The notes under the pieces: model-generated
What the model was told of the DNA's origin: nothing
The model's database searches: none
What the model saw: the letters and a program-made list of their open reading frames with translations, nothing else
Made by a program: the position numbers and the translations under genes
Part shown: in pieces, positions 8,523-18,532 of the stretch
Layout of the letters: each line of letters starts with the position of its first letter
How positions within the stretch are numbered: the first letter of the stretch is position 1
From: Kocuria flava
Lineage (GTDB): Bacteria; Actinomycetota; Actinomycetes; Actinomycetales; Micrococcaceae
NCBI RefSeq assembly: GCF_001482365.1
Contig: NZ_CP013254.1
Location: 248,001 to 312,000 of the forward strand
Length of the DNA stretch: 64,000 nucleotides
Direction of reading: 5' to 3'

Positions 8523-8536
8523 ACCGAACGATCGGT
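8523..8536. promoter_or_regulatory. PaaR-type operator upstream of paaZ
   Basis: accgaacgatcggt, starting directly after a -10-like CATAAT (8517-8522). The half-sites ACCGA/TCGGT are perfect complements. It extends rightward into TCAG, matching the longer consensus that I recall for actinobacterial PaaR boxes. Confidence 0.75.
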
Positions 8537-8594
8537 CAGGATGCGGCCGGGGTCCTCCCCGCCCGCGCGCACCCGAGCGAAAGGACCACGCACC

Positions 8595-10679
8595 GTGGCA
8601 GCACAGACCCAGACCATCCTGCCCAGCTACGTCGCGGGCCGGTGGTGGAGCCCGGAGAACCCGCAGAAGGTCACCGAGGTCGCCGACGCCTCGACCGGTG
8701 AGGTCGTGGCCCGGGTGTCCACGGACGGCATCGACACCGCCGGTGCCGTCGAGCACGGGCGCACGGTCGGGCAGAAGGCCCTCGGCGAGCTCACGATCCA
8801 CGAGCGGGCGCTGAAGCTCAAGCAGCTCGCCCAGCACCTCACCGAGCACAAGCAGGTCCTCTACGACCTCTCCTACGCGACCGGGGCCACGCTCAAGGAC
8901 CACTTCTTCGACGTCGACGGCGGGATCGGCACCCTCTTCACCTTCTCCTCCAAGGGCCGCCGCGAGCTGCCCAACGCCAACGTGATCGTGGACGGGGCCG
9001 TGGAGCAGCTGTCCAAGGACGGCTCGTTCCTGGGCGAGCACGTCTACACCCGCATGCCCGGGGTCGCCGTGCAGATCAACGCGTTCAACTTCCCCGTGTG
9101 GGGGATGCTCGAGAAGTTCGCCCCCGCGTTCGTCGCCGGCATGCCCACGATCGTCAAGCCCGCGACGCCCACCGGCTACGTCACCGAGGCGTGCGTGCGG
9201 CTGATGGTCGAGTCCGGGATCCTGCCCGAGGGCTCGCTCCAGCTGATCTCCGGCTCCGCCCGGGACCTGCTCGACCACCTCGACTACCGCGACCACGTCG
9301 CCTTCACCGGCTCGGCCGCCACCGCCCGCTCCCTGCGCGAGCACGACAACGTGGTCAACGGCGGCGTGCGCTTCACCGCCGAGACCGACTCCCTCAACGC
9401 CGCGATCCTCGGCCCCGACGCCACCCCGGACACCCCGGAGTTCGAGGCCTTCGTGAAGGCCGTGTTCACCGAGATCACCTCGAAGGCCGGGCAGAAGTGC
9501 ACCGCCATCCGCCGCGTCATCGTGCCGAAGGAGCGCGTCGAGGACGTCGTGGCGGCCGTGGCCGAGCGCGTGCGCCGGCGGGTGGTCATCGGCGACCCCC
9601 GCACCGAGGGCGTGACCATGGGCGCCCTGGCCTCCAAGGAGCAGCAGACGGAGGTCCGCAAGGCCGTGGAGCGGCTCGTGGCCGCCGGCGGCACCGTCCG
9701 CCTCGGCGGGCCCGACGAGGCCGTGGACGGCGCGGGGACCGGCGCCTTCTTCCCCGTCACCGTCCTGTCCTTCGACGACCCCGAGACCCCCGAGGTCCAC
9801 TTCGTCGAGGCCTTCGGCCCGGTCACCTCCGTGATCGGCTACGAGGACGTCGACGACGCCGTGCGGCTGGCCGCCCTCGGCGGCGGGTCGCTGGTGGCGA
9901 CCGTGTGCACGAACGACGGCCCGACCGCCGCGGCCTTCGCCGCCGGCATCGGCGCCCACCACGGTCGTGTGCACTTCCTCAACCGCCAGGACGCGAAGAC
10001 CTCCACCGGCCACGGCTCACCCATGCCCCACCTCGTCCACGGCGGCCCCGGCCGCGCCGGCGGCGGCGAGGAGCTGGGCGGCGTGCGCGGCGTGAAGCAC
10101 TACATGCAGCGCACCGCCCTGCAGGGCTCCCCCGACATCCTCACCGCCGTCACCGGCGTGTGGCATCGGGGCGCGGCGGCGAACACCGTGACCCGTGAGG
10201 CGGTCGAGAACGGCACCGGCGAGCATCCCTTCCGCAAGTCGCTGGAGACCCTGCGGATCGGCGACCAGTTCGCCTCCGAGCTGCGCACGGTGACCCTCGA
10301 GGACATCCTCGAGTTCGCCGAGAGGACCGGCGACACCTTCTACGCGCACACCGACGAGGAGGCCGCCACCGCCAACCCGTTCTTCCCGCGCCGGGTGGCC
10401 CACGGCTACCTGCTCGTCTCGTGGGCGGCCGGGCTGTTCGTAGAGCCCGCCCCGGGTCCGGTGCTGGCCAACTACGGGCTCGAGAACCTGCGGTTCATCA
10501 CCCCCGTGACCTACGACGACGCCATCCGGGTGACCCTCACCGCCAAGCAGATCACCCCGCGGGTGACCGACGAGTACGGCGAGGTCTGCTGGGACGCGGT
10601 CCTGCACAACCAGCACGACGAGATCGTGGCGACCTACGACGTGCTGACCCTCGTGGCGAAGACCTGGCCCACCGCCTGA
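8595..10679 (+). CDS. paaZ: Bifunctional oxepin-CoA hydrolase / semialdehyde dehydrogenase PaaZ
   Basis: 694-aa fusion enzyme that opens the oxepin-CoA ring and oxidises the resulting aldehyde in phenylacetate degradation. The N-terminal aldehyde dehydrogenase domain (about 1-520) has the catalytic Cys at about 302 (AGQKCTAIRR) and Glu at about 263 (FTAETDSLNAA). The C-terminal part (about 540-690) is an R-specific hydratase (MaoC) hotdog domain with FYAHTDEEAA and RRVAHGYLLVS. The length matches the family (about 680-690). I chose the GTG at 8595; the frame is open further upstream, but that part crosses the PaaR box and is unlike the family. It is monocistronic and ends convergent to the TetR gene. 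Confidence 0.93.
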   Translation: MAAQTQTILPSYVAGRWWSPENPQKVTEVADASTGEVVARVSTDGIDTAGAVEHGRTVGQKALGELTIHERALKLKQLAQHLTEHKQVLYDLSYATGATLKDHFFDVDGGIGTLFTFSSKGRRELPNANVIVDGAVEQLSKDGSFLGEHVYTRMPGVAVQINAFNFPVWGMLEKFAPAFVAGMPTIVKPATPTGYVTEACVRLMVESGILPEGSLQLISGSARDLLDHLDYRDHVAFTGSAATARSLREHDNVVNGGVRFTAETDSLNAAILGPDATPDTPEFEAFVKAVFTEITSKAGQKCTAIRRVIVPKERVEDVVAAVAERVRRRVVIGDPRTEGVTMGALASKEQQTEVRKAVERLVAAGGTVRLGGPDEAVDGAGTGAFFPVTVLSFDDPETPEVHFVEAFGPVTSVIGYEDVDDAVRLAALGGGSLVATVCTNDGPTAAAFAAGIGAHHGRVHFLNRQDAKTSTGHGSPMPHLVHGGPGRAGGGEELGGVRGVKHYMQRTALQGSPDILTAVTGVWHRGAAANTVTREAVENGTGEHPFRKSLETLRIGDQFASELRTVTLEDILEFAERTGDTFYAHTDEEAATANPFFPRRVAHGYLLVSWAAGLFVEPAPGPVLANYGLENLRFITPVTYDDAIRVTLTAKQITPRVTDEYGEVCWDAVLHNQHDEIVATYDVLTLVAKTWPTA

Positions 10680-10747
10680 TCCGACCCGCTCCGCCCGGGA
10701 CCGCCGGACCCGCCGGGTCCGGCGGGCCTGGTGGTCCCGCCGGAGTC

Positions 10748-10830
10748 CGCGAGATCCCACGGTGAGCACGAGACCCCGTGCTGCACACGCGTGCGGCTCG
10801 GGGTCTCGTGCGTGCCGGTGGGACCTCGCG
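10748..10830. terminator. Long imperfect palindrome between paaZ and paaR
   Basis: An 83-bp imperfect inverted repeat lies between two convergent genes and probably terminates both. Its outer arm gcgagatcccacgg is identical to that of the perfect palindrome at 18359-18438, so the two are likely members of one intergenic repeat family. Confidence 0.65.
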
Positions 10831-10857
10831 GGAGGAGGAGGCCGGACCGGGTGGGCG

Positions 10858-11481
10858 TCAGGGGGCGCGCAGGCCCGAGAAGGCCAGGCCGACCACCGTG
10901 TCGGCCAGCTGGTCCGTGGTGTCCCCGGCCTCGGGCCGGTACCAGTCCACGATCGAGTTGATCATGCCCAGCAGCAGACGGGCCGCCGAGCGGCCGGAGA
11001 GGTCGTCGCGCACGGCGCCCTCGGCCTGGGCCTGCTCGATGAGCTCGCCCACGCGGCGGGTGACCGTGCGGCGCCGCTCGAGGGCGCGGGTCTCGACCTC
11101 CGAGTTCCCGCGCAGCCGCAGCAGCAGGGTCACGTAGGGCATCTGCTCCACGAGCACGCGCACGGTCCCCCGGATCACCTGCTCGAGCCGCGCCACGGCC
11201 GGCCCCTCGGCGGCCGCCGCGCCGGCCAGGACCTCCTCGAGCGCGTCGAGGGCGCGGGCGAGCGCCTGCTCGAGGATCTCCTCCTTGGACGCCACGTGGT
11301 GGTAGATCGCGGACTTGGAGATCCCCAGGTGCTTGGAGAGGGTCCCCATCGACGTCGCGTCGTAGCCGTGGACGTTGAAGACCTCCACGCAGACGCTCAG
11401 CAGCGTCTCGCGGTCGTAGCCGGGCCGACCGCGGCGCGGCGTCTCGCCGGCCGGGGCGGCCGGCGCCGGGGCGTGCGTCAT
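10858..11481 (-). CDS. paaR: TetR-family repressor of phenylacetate genes (PaaR-like)
   Basis: 207-aa TetR-family regulator. The N-terminal DNA-binding domain is seen as RETLLSVCVEVFNVHGYDAT followed by MGTLSKHLGISKSAIYHHVASKEEIL (about residues 24-70). The C-terminal ligand domain is all helical. In actinobacteria a TetR-type PaaR represses paa genes and is released by phenylacetyl-CoA; the same role is inferred here from its place within the cluster and from four matching palindromes at the paa promoters. It lies downstream of paaK but behind a strong hairpin, so it probably has its own promoter. Confidence 0.85.
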   Translation of the reverse strand: MTHAPAPAAPAGETPRRGRPGYDRETLLSVCVEVFNVHGYDATSMGTLSKHLGISKSAIYHHVASKEEILEQALARALDALEEVLAGAAAAEGPAVARLEQVIRGTVRVLVEQMPYVTLLLRLRGNSEVETRALERRRTVTRRVGELIEQAQAEGAVRDDLSGRSAARLLLGMINSIVDWYRPEAGDTTDQLADTVVGLAFSGLRAP

Positions 11482-11526
11482 GGGGACCTCGATCGGGTGG
11501 GGAGGGCGCGGGGAGCAACGATCCTA

Positions 11527-11569
11527 CCCCGCCGCCGGGCCCCAGGGCCCCCGGGGCCCGGCGGCGGGG
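11527..11569. terminator. 17-bp inverted repeat after paaK
   Basis: Arms 11527-11543 and 11553-11569 are perfect complements around a 9-nt loop. The hairpin lies directly after the paaK stop on the minus strand and separates paaI-paaK from the TetR gene. Confidence 0.75.
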
Positions 11570-11577
11570 TCAGCGGC

Positions 11578-12918
<1,341 letters not shown>

Positions 12919-12920
12919 GG

Positions 12921-13421
12921 TCAGGCCTCCTGGGACTGCGGGGCGGACGGCTGGGCGGACCCGGACGGCAGGGCGGGCTCGGGCTCCGCGGGCTGCTCGG
13001 CCGGGGGCGCGGCGCGGCGCGCCGGGTTGGGGATGGTGCGGCTGCGGCCGCGGAACTCGGCGACGAGCTCGCCGTCGGCCGTGACCTGGATGTCGTAGAC
13101 ACCGCTGCGGCCGGCCCGGGCGCGGACGGTGCCCACGGCCGTGAGGGTCTGCCCCCGGCGGGCGGAGGAGATGAAGTTGATGTCGCCGCCGGAGGCCACC
13201 GTGATGGTGCTGCCGTCGCCGGCGGGGTCGTTGCAGGCGAGGGCGAAGCACGTGTCGGCGAACGCGAAGATCATGCCGCCGTGGGCGATGCCGAAGCCGT
13301 TGAGCATCTCCTCGCGCAGGGTCATGCGGATCTGCGCGCTGCCGTACTCGGCGCGGTCCACCTCGATGCCCATCCAGCGGGACGCGTGGTCCCCGGCGAG
13401 GATGGGGTGGTCCTGGGCCAT
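12921..13421 (-). CDS. paaI: Hydroxyphenylacetyl-CoA thioesterase PaaI
   Basis: 166-aa hotdog thioesterase of the PaaI family. The catalytic helix GFGIAHGGMIFAFADTCFALACND, with the conserved HGG and Asp, lies at about 43-66, and INFISSARRGQTLTAVG is the next family block. It hydrolyses ring-hydroxylated phenylacetyl-CoAs that cannot enter the epoxidation route. The C-terminal 30 residues are a Pro/Ala/Glu-rich tail not typical of the family. I chose the ATG at 13419-13421, which has gaggag upstream. The PaaR-type box at 13444 lies between it and a TTGACA/TTGTCT promoter. Confidence 0.88.
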   Translation of the reverse strand: MAQDHPILAGDHASRWMGIEVDRAEYGSAQIRMTLREEMLNGFGIAHGGMIFAFADTCFALACNDPAGDGSTITVASGGDINFISSARRGQTLTAVGTVRARAGRSGVYDIQVTADGELVAEFRGRSRTIPNPARRAAPPAEQPAEPEPALPSGSAQPSAPQSQEA

Positions 13422-13443
13422 GTAACACTCCTCACAATTCACG

Positions 13444-13457
13444 ACCGAATGTTCAGT
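13444..13457. promoter_or_regulatory. PaaR-type operator for paaI-paaK
   Basis: accgaatgttcagt. On the minus strand it follows a promoter with TTGACA (complement of 13481-13486), a 17-nt spacer and TTGTCT (complement of 13458-13463), the same box-after-(-10) arrangement as at the other paa promoters. Confidence 0.7.
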
Positions 13458-13509
13458 AGACAATCCCAGAACGGCTCCCGTGTCAACCCGGAACGGACCC
13501 GCGGACCTG

Positions 13510-13538
13510 TTGACGGAGCCGCCGGGGGCGCATATTCT
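13510..13538 (+). promoter_or_regulatory. Promoter of paaABCDE
   Basis: TTGACG at 13510-13515, an exact 17-nt spacer, and TATTCT at 13533-13538. The -10 overlaps the PaaR-type box, which fits direct repression. Confidence 0.65.
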
Positions 13539-13549
13539 GAACGAACGGT
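13536..13549. promoter_or_regulatory. PaaR-type operator for paaABCDE
   Basis: tctgaacgaacggt followed by cagt. It matches CG-nn-CG-nn-CGGT and overlaps the -10 box and presumed start of the paaA transcript. Confidence 0.7.
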
Positions 13550-13603
13550 CAGTTAGTCGCGGGGCACCCCGCGGACCCCACCACGTTTCGGAAGAGGGAC
13601 ACC

Positions 13604-14620
13604 ATGACGTCGCAGAACACCGGGCTCCACGCCGTGCCCGCCGCGGACGCGGCCGAGCAGGCGGAGGCCGAGCGCGCGGGCCAGGAGCACTTCGACCGCA
13701 TCATCGCCGAGGACTCCCGCATCGAGCCCCGCGACTGGATGCCCGCCGCCTACCGCAAGACGCTCGTCCGCCAGGTCTCGCAGCACGCCCACTCGGAGAT
13801 CATCGGCATGCAGCCCGAGGGCAACTGGATCTCCCGGGCGCCCTCCCTCAAGCGCAAGGCCATCCTCATGGCGAAGGTCCAGGACGAGGCCGGCCACGGG
13901 CTCTACCTCTACTCCGCCGCCGAGACCCTGGGCACCCCGCGCCACGAGCTCAACCAGCAGCTGCTCGAGGGCCGGGCCAAGTACTCCTCGATCTTCAACT
14001 ACCCCGCCCGCACCTGGGCGGACATGGGCGCCATCGGCTGGCTCGTGGACGGCGCGGCGATCGCCAACCAGGTCCCGCTGTGCCGGGCCTCCTACGGCCC
14101 CTACGGCCGGGCCATGGTGCGCATCTGCAAGGAGGAGTCCTTCCACCAGCGCCAGGGCTGGGAGATCCTCTACGAGCTCTCCCACGGCACCCCCGCCCAG
14201 AAGAAGATGGCCCAGGACGCCGTGAACCGCTTCTACGGCCCCGCCCTGCAGATGTTCGGCCCGCCGGACGAGGACTCCCCCAACTCCAAGCAGTCGATGG
14301 CCTGGAACATCAAGCGCTTCTCCAACGACGAGCTGCGCCAGCGCTTCGTGGACATGATCGTCCCGCAGGCCGAGGCCCTGGGCCTGACCCTGCCGGACCC
14401 GGACCTGAAGTGGAACGAGGAGCGCGGCCACTACGACTACGGCCCCCTGGACTGGAACGAGTTCAAGGCCGTGATCGCCGGCAAGGGCCCGTGCAGCTCC
14501 CAGCGCATGCAGCGCCGCCGGCAGGCCCACGACGACGGCGCGTGGGTCCGCGAGGCCGCCGCCGCCTACGCCCGCAAGACCGCCGCGGAGCACGCCTCCG
14601 CCGAGCTGATCGGAGCCTGA
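13604..14620 (+). CDS. paaA: Ring 1,2-phenylacetyl-CoA epoxidase, catalytic subunit PaaA
   Basis: 338-aa diiron oxygenase subunit that epoxidises phenylacetyl-CoA with O2. Ferritin-like four-helix signatures are visible: [15 protein letters not shown] (ExxH, about residues 88-102) and [17 protein letters not shown] (second ExxH, about 175-191). The length is standard (about 310-340). The Ala/Glu-rich first 40 residues are an N-terminal extension. The ATG follows ggaagaggg. It is first in the operon paaABCDE-paaG, with gaps of 6, -4, 14 and -1 nt between the first five genes. Confidence 0.96.
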   Translation: MTSQNTGLHAVPAADAAEQAEAERAGQEHFDRIIAEDSRIEPRDWMPAAYRKTLVRQVSQHAHSEIIGMQPEGNWISRAPSLKRKAILMAKVQDEAGHGLYLYSAAETLGTPRHELNQQLLEGRAKYSSIFNYPARTWADMGAIGWLVDGAAIANQVPLCRASYGPYGRAMVRICKEESFHQRQGWEILYELSHGTPAQKKMAQDAVNRFYGPALQMFGPPDEDSPNSKQSMAWNIKRFSNDELRQRFVDMIVPQAEALGLTLPDPDLKWNEERGHYDYGPLDWNEFKAVIAGKGPCSSQRMQRRRQAHDDGAWVREAAAAYARKTAAEHASAELIGA

Positions 14621-14626
14621 CGCCCC

Positions 14627-14944
14627 ATGAGCGAGAACACCGTGAGCACGATCGACGCCTCGGCCGGCGAGTGGCCCCTGTGGGAGGTGTTCGTGCGGTC
14701 CTCGCGCGGGCTCTCCCACGTCCACGCCGGGTCGCTGCACGCCCCCGACGCGACGATGGCGCTGCGCAACGCCCGCGACCTCTACACCCGCCGCAACGAG
14801 GGGACCTCCGTGTGGGTCGTGCCCGCCGACGCCGTCTCCGCCTCGGACCCCGACTCCAAGGGCGGGTACTTCGAGTCCCCGCAGGGCAAGAGCTACCGCC
14901 ACGCGACCTACTACACGAAGAGCGAAGGGGTGAAGCACCTGTGA
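14627..14944 (+). CDS. paaB: Phenylacetyl-CoA epoxidase subunit PaaB
   Basis: 105-aa subunit that bridges catalytic heterodimers of the PaaABCE epoxidase. The family pattern WPLWEVFVRSSRGLSHVHAGSLHAPDA and the block LYTRRNEGTSVWVVPA are clear. It has no catalytic residues of its own. The ATG is 6 nt after the paaA stop, and the stop overlaps the GTG of paaC (GTGA). Confidence 0.95.
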   Translation: MSENTVSTIDASAGEWPLWEVFVRSSRGLSHVHAGSLHAPDATMALRNARDLYTRRNEGTSVWVVPADAVSASDPDSKGGYFESPQGKSYRHATYYTKSEGVKHL

Positions 14945-15768
14945 GCTTCGCGTCCCACGACTCCGCGACCAAGCAGAGCGCCGGCCAGGCCATCACCGCC
15001 GAGGAGATCGGCGCGAGCGGGGCCACCGCCCCCGAGGACGTGGCCCGCTACGCCCTGTGGCTCGGCGATGACGCCCTGATGCTCGCCCAGCGCCTCGGCT
15101 GGTGGATCGCCCGCGCCCCCGAGCTCGAGGAGGACATCGCGCTGGCCAACATCGCGCTGGACCTGCTCGGCCACGCCCGGTTCTTCCTCACCTACGCCGG
15201 CACGGCCTGGGGGAAGACCGAGGACGACCTCGCCTACTTCCGCGACGAGGAGGAGTTCCGCTCCTGCCGCCTCGTGGAGCAGGAGAACGGCGACTTCGGA
15301 CAGACCATCGCCCGGCAGCTGATCTTCTCCTACTACCAGTACGAGCTCTACCGCCGGCTCGTGGACTCCTCCGACGCCACCCTCGCCGCGATCGCCGACA
15401 AGGCGCTCAAGGAGGTCCAGTACCACCAGGACCACGCGAGCCAGTGGATCCTGCGCCTGGGCCTGGGCACCGAGGAGTCCAAGCGCCGCGTGCAGGACGG
15501 GCTGGACTACATGTGGCCCTACGTCGACGAGCTCTTCCACGACGACGAGCTCATCGACGCCCTCGAGGGGATCGCCGTGCGCCCGTCCACGCTGCGGGCC
15601 GACTTCGACCGCCGCATCGCCGAGATCCTGGGCGAGGCCGGCCTCGAGGTCCCCGGGATCCCGGGCGCCTGGGGCGGGGACCGCTCCGGGGAGTTCAGCG
15701 AGCAGCGCGGGCACATCCTGGCGGAGATGCAGGTGCTGGCCCGCCAGCACCCCGGCGCCACCTGGTGA
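14941..15768 (+). CDS. paaC: Phenylacetyl-CoA epoxidase structural subunit PaaC
   Basis: 275-aa ferritin-like subunit paired with PaaA. Recognisable blocks are ARYALWLGDDALMLAQRLGWW, ANIALDLLGHARFFLTYAG and KALKEVQYHQDHASQWILRLG, which correspond to helices that in PaaA hold the diiron site. In the family PaaC is structural and supports complex assembly. I chose the GTG overlapping the paaB stop, the only start close to the conserved N-terminus. Confidence 0.94.
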   Translation: MSFASHDSATKQSAGQAITAEEIGASGATAPEDVARYALWLGDDALMLAQRLGWWIARAPELEEDIALANIALDLLGHARFFLTYAGTAWGKTEDDLAYFRDEEEFRSCRLVEQENGDFGQTIARQLIFSYYQYELYRRLVDSSDATLAAIADKALKEVQYHQDHASQWILRLGLGTEESKRRVQDGLDYMWPYVDELFHDDELIDALEGIAVRPSTLRADFDRRIAEILGEAGLEVPGIPGAWGGDRSGEFSEQRGHILAEMQVLARQHPGATW

Positions 15769-15782
15769 CAGGAGGACCTCCC

Positions 15783-16322
15783 ATGACCCCGCACGACCAC
15801 GGCGCCGAGGCCCCCCCGGCCGGTCTGGCGGTGCGCCCGGCCGACCCCGCGGCGGCCCGGGTGTGGGACGTCGCCACCACGGTGAACGACCCCGAGATCC
15901 CCGTGCTCTCCGTCGCCGACCTCGGCATCCTCCGCGACGCCCGGGTCGAGGACGGCCGGGCCGTCGTCGTCATCACCCCGACGTACTCGGGGTGCCCGGC
16001 GATGGGGACCATCACCGAGGACCTCGAGCGGGCCCTGCACGCCGCCGGCTGGGCGGACGTGCGCGTGGACCTCGTCCTGCAGCCCGCCTGGACCACCGAC
16101 TGGATGACCCCGGAGGGGCGGGCCAAGCTCGAGGAGTACGGCATCGCCCCGCCCACAGGGCGCGCGGCGGCCGGGCCCGTCCGGCTCGGCCTGGCCGTGA
16201 AGTGCCCCCGCTGCCACTCCCTGAACACCCGCGAGATGACCCGCTTCGGGTCCACCGCGTGCAAGGCGCTCCACGTCTGCAACGAGTGCCTCGAACCCTT
16301 CGACTACTTCAAGGTGCACTGA
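15783..16322 (+). CDS. paaD: PaaD, Fe-S maturation protein of the epoxidase
   Basis: 179-aa protein with a MIP18/DUF59 domain in the N-terminal half (VWDVATTVNDPEIPVLSVADLGI, TPTYSGCPAMGTI) and a C-terminal four-Cys cluster (CPRCHS at about 140, then HVCNEC) that probably binds zinc or Fe-S. It is thought to help insert clusters into the Paa epoxidase. aggagg precedes the ATG. The stop overlaps the paaE ATG, so the two are translationally coupled. Confidence 0.94.
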   Translation: MTPHDHGAEAPPAGLAVRPADPAAARVWDVATTVNDPEIPVLSVADLGILRDARVEDGRAVVVITPTYSGCPAMGTITEDLERALHAAGWADVRVDLVLQPAWTTDWMTPEGRAKLEEYGIAPPTGRAAAGPVRLGLAVKCPRCHSLNTREMTRFGSTACKALHVCNECLEPFDYFKVH

Positions 16323-17488
16323 TGACCGACTCCACCGCCCAGGCCCCGGCCAAGCGCCGCGCCTCCTTCAACTCCCTCGAGGTCTCGCAGGTCCGCCGGC
16401 TCACCGCGGACTCGGTCGAGGTCGCCTTCGCCGTGCCGCCGGAGCTGGTCGAGGACTACGACTACCTGCCCGGTCAGTACGTGGCCCTGCGCGCCGAGAT
16501 CGGCGGCCACGAGGTCCGCCGCTCCTACTCGATCTGCGCCGAGCCGCGCCCCGGCGAGATCCGCGTGGCGATCAAGAAGGACATCGGCGGGGTCTTCTCC
16601 ACCTGGGCCAACGAGCAGCTCAAGGCGGGCGACCGCCTCGACGTGATGAACCCCCAGGGCGCGTTCACCTCGAAGCTGCGGCTGACCTCGCTGAACGACC
16701 CCGAGAAGCTCGCCGCGGAGGAGGTCGCGAAGAACAGCAGCGTGCACCTGGTCGCCTTCGCCGCCGGCTCCGGGATCACCCCGATCATGGCCATCGCCAA
16801 GGCCGTGCTGCGCGCCTCGGAGACCTCGACCTTCGACCTCGTCTACGCCAACCGCTCGGCGATGGACGTGATGTTCGCCGAGGAGCTCGGGGACCTCAAG
16901 GACAAGTACCCCTCCCGCCTGGCCGTCCACCACGTGCTCTCCCGCGAGCAGCGGATCAGCCCCCTGATGTCGGGGCGGATCGACGCCGACAAGCTCAACG
17001 AGATCCTCGACGAGGTCGTCCAGGTCGACCGCACCGACGAGTGGTTCCTGTGCGGGCCCTTCGAGCTCGTCCAGCTGTGCCGCGACACCCTCGCCGCCCG
17101 CGGCGTGCCCGAGGAGAGCATCCGCTTCGAGCTGTTCACCACCGGCCGCCCCGAGAACCCGCAGGGCCAGCAGGGCCGCGTGGTCGAGGCCGACCCGTCC
17201 GGGGAGAACTACGGGATCGAGTTCACCCTCGACGGGCTCTCCAGCCGGATCGAGTCCCCGAAGAGCGCCCACGAGACCGTCCTCAACGCCGCCCTGCGCG
17301 TGCGCCCCGACGTCCCGTTCGCCTGCGCCGGCGGGGTGTGCGGCACCTGCCGCGCCAAGGTCGTCTCCGGGGAGTTCGAGATGGAGGAGAACTACGCCCT
17401 GGAGAAGGACGAGGTCGACGCCGGCTACGTGCTGACCTGCCAGACCCGCCCCACCACCGACGAGCTCGTGGTCGACTTCGACGCCTGA
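16322..17488 (+). CDS. paaE: Phenylacetyl-CoA epoxidase reductase PaaE
   Basis: 388-aa ferredoxin-NADP reductase-like electron donor for the epoxidase. The FAD domain carries VRRSYSICAEP (about residue 63), and the NAD(P) domain carries FAAGSGITPIMAIAK and WFLCGPFELV. The C-terminal plant-type [2Fe-2S] domain has C335, C340 and C343 (CAGGVCGTC) plus C373. All motifs are complete. It is the last of the five tightly packed epoxidase genes and is followed by a hairpin before paaG. Confidence 0.96.
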   Translation: MTDSTAQAPAKRRASFNSLEVSQVRRLTADSVEVAFAVPPELVEDYDYLPGQYVALRAEIGGHEVRRSYSICAEPRPGEIRVAIKKDIGGVFSTWANEQLKAGDRLDVMNPQGAFTSKLRLTSLNDPEKLAAEEVAKNSSVHLVAFAAGSGITPIMAIAKAVLRASETSTFDLVYANRSAMDVMFAEELGDLKDKYPSRLAVHHVLSREQRISPLMSGRIDADKLNEILDEVVQVDRTDEWFLCGPFELVQLCRDTLAARGVPEESIRFELFTTGRPENPQGQQGRVVEADPSGENYGIEFTLDGLSSRIESPKSAHETVLNAALRVRPDVPFACAGGVCGTCRAKVVSGEFEMEENYALEKDEVDAGYVLTCQTRPTTDELVVDFDA

Positions 17489-17497
17489 GCCCGCCCC

Positions 17498-17531
17498 GGG
17501 AGCCCGGTGCCGTCCCCGGCACCGGGCTCCC
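17498..17531. terminator. 15-bp hairpin between paaE and paaG
   Basis: Perfect arms 17498-17512 and 17517-17531 with a 4-nt loop. It may end most paaABCDE transcripts and leave paaG at lower level, or stabilise the upstream message. Confidence 0.6.
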
Positions 17532-17569
17532 GTCCTGCCCGACCGCCCCGAGAACCCCGAGGAGACCCA

Positions 17570-18355
17570 GTGATCGACCTGACCATCGACGGCGCCGTGG
17601 CGGAGGTGGTGCTGAACGCGCCGCAGAAGATGAACGCCCTGGACGAGACCGCCCTCGCCGAGCTGGGCGAGGCCTACGCCGAGGCCGAGCGCGCCGGGGT
17701 GCGCGCCCTGGTGCTGCGCGGCGAGGGCCGCGGCTTCTGCGCCGGCCGGGACATCTCCGGGGTCGAGCCCGCCACCGACGACGCCTACGGCTACCTCGCC
17801 GGCAGGGTCACCCCGCTGCTGCGCACCATGAGCCGCTTCCCGGCCCCGACCTTCGCCGCCGTGCAGGGCGCGTGCCTCGGCGTGGGCCTGGGCCTGGCCA
17901 TCGCCACCGACGTGGTCTACGTGGCGGAGAACGCCAAGATCGGCTCCCCCTTCGCCAACCTCGGGGCGACCCTCGACTCCGGCGGCCACGCCCTGTTCAC
18001 CGAGCGGCTCGGCGCCCACCGCACGCTCGACCTGATCTACACCGCGGAGCTGATGAGCGGGGCCGAGGCCGTGCGCTCCGGCCTGTTCAGCCGCGCCGTG
18101 CCCGCCGAGGAGCTGCTCGAGTTCACCCGGGCCCGGGCCGCCGCCGTGGCCGAGGGCGCGACCGGAGCGTTCCTCGCCTCCCGCGAGCTCGTCGCCCAGA
18201 TCCGCGACGAGCGGATCGGGCTGTGGGAGTCGGTGGAGAACGAGAACCGGGTGCAGGGCGAGCTGTGCCGCAGCGCGGACTACGCCGAGGGCTTCGCGGC
18301 GTTCCAGCAGAAGCGCAAGCCGCAGTTCACGGGTGCCCGCCCCGCCGCGCACTGA
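17570..18355 (+). CDS. paaG: Enoyl-CoA hydratase/isomerase, PaaG-like
   Basis: 261-aa crotonase-family protein that probably isomerises ring-1,2-epoxyphenylacetyl-CoA to oxepin-CoA. Seen are GEGRGFCAGRDISG (oxyanion hole, about 58-71) and ACLGVGLGLAIATDVVYVAENAKIGSPFANLGATLDSGG. In this block the first hydratase glutamate is replaced by Gly (GVGLGLA), while an acidic residue remains in LDSGG, as in isomerase-type members. I chose the GTG after gaggagaccc; an upstream extension of the frame crosses the hairpin and is unlikely. The function assignment is by family and context. Confidence 0.85.
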   Translation: MIDLTIDGAVAEVVLNAPQKMNALDETALAELGEAYAEAERAGVRALVLRGEGRGFCAGRDISGVEPATDDAYGYLAGRVTPLLRTMSRFPAPTFAAVQGACLGVGLGLAIATDVVYVAENAKIGSPFANLGATLDSGGHALFTERLGAHRTLDLIYTAELMSGAEAVRSGLFSRAVPAEELLEFTRARAAAVAEGATGAFLASRELVAQIRDERIGLWESVENENRVQGELCRSADYAEGFAAFQQKRKPQFTGARPAAH

Positions 18356-18358
18356 CCC

Positions 18359-18438
18359 GCGAGATCCCACGGCAACGCCGAGTCCCCACCGCAGCCACGC
18401 CGCTGCGGTGGGGACTCGGCGTTGCCGTGGGATCTCGC
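18359..18438. repeat. Perfect 36-bp inverted repeat with 8-nt loop
   Basis: Arms 18359-18394 and 18403-18438 are fully complementary. The structure begins at the paaG stop and probably terminates that operon. Its first 14 bases (gcgagatcccacgg) also begin the palindrome at 10748-10830. The length and perfection exceed an ordinary terminator, so it may be a mobile or REP-like intergenic element. Confidence 0.85.
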
Positions 18439-18520
18439 AGAAGGAGAGGGCGGGCGAGGAGGGGCCGGGGCGGCGTTACGCGGTCGGGGAACACGGCCGC
18501 CGGTGCGCCGCCGCGGCCGC

Positions 18521-18526
18521 TACCGT
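18521..18526 (+). promoter_or_regulatory. -10 box TACCGT, leaderless start
   Basis: TACCGT lies 6 nt before the ATG of the M13 peptidase gene, suggesting a leaderless transcript. Confidence 0.5.
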
Positions 18527-18532
18527 GGGGAC

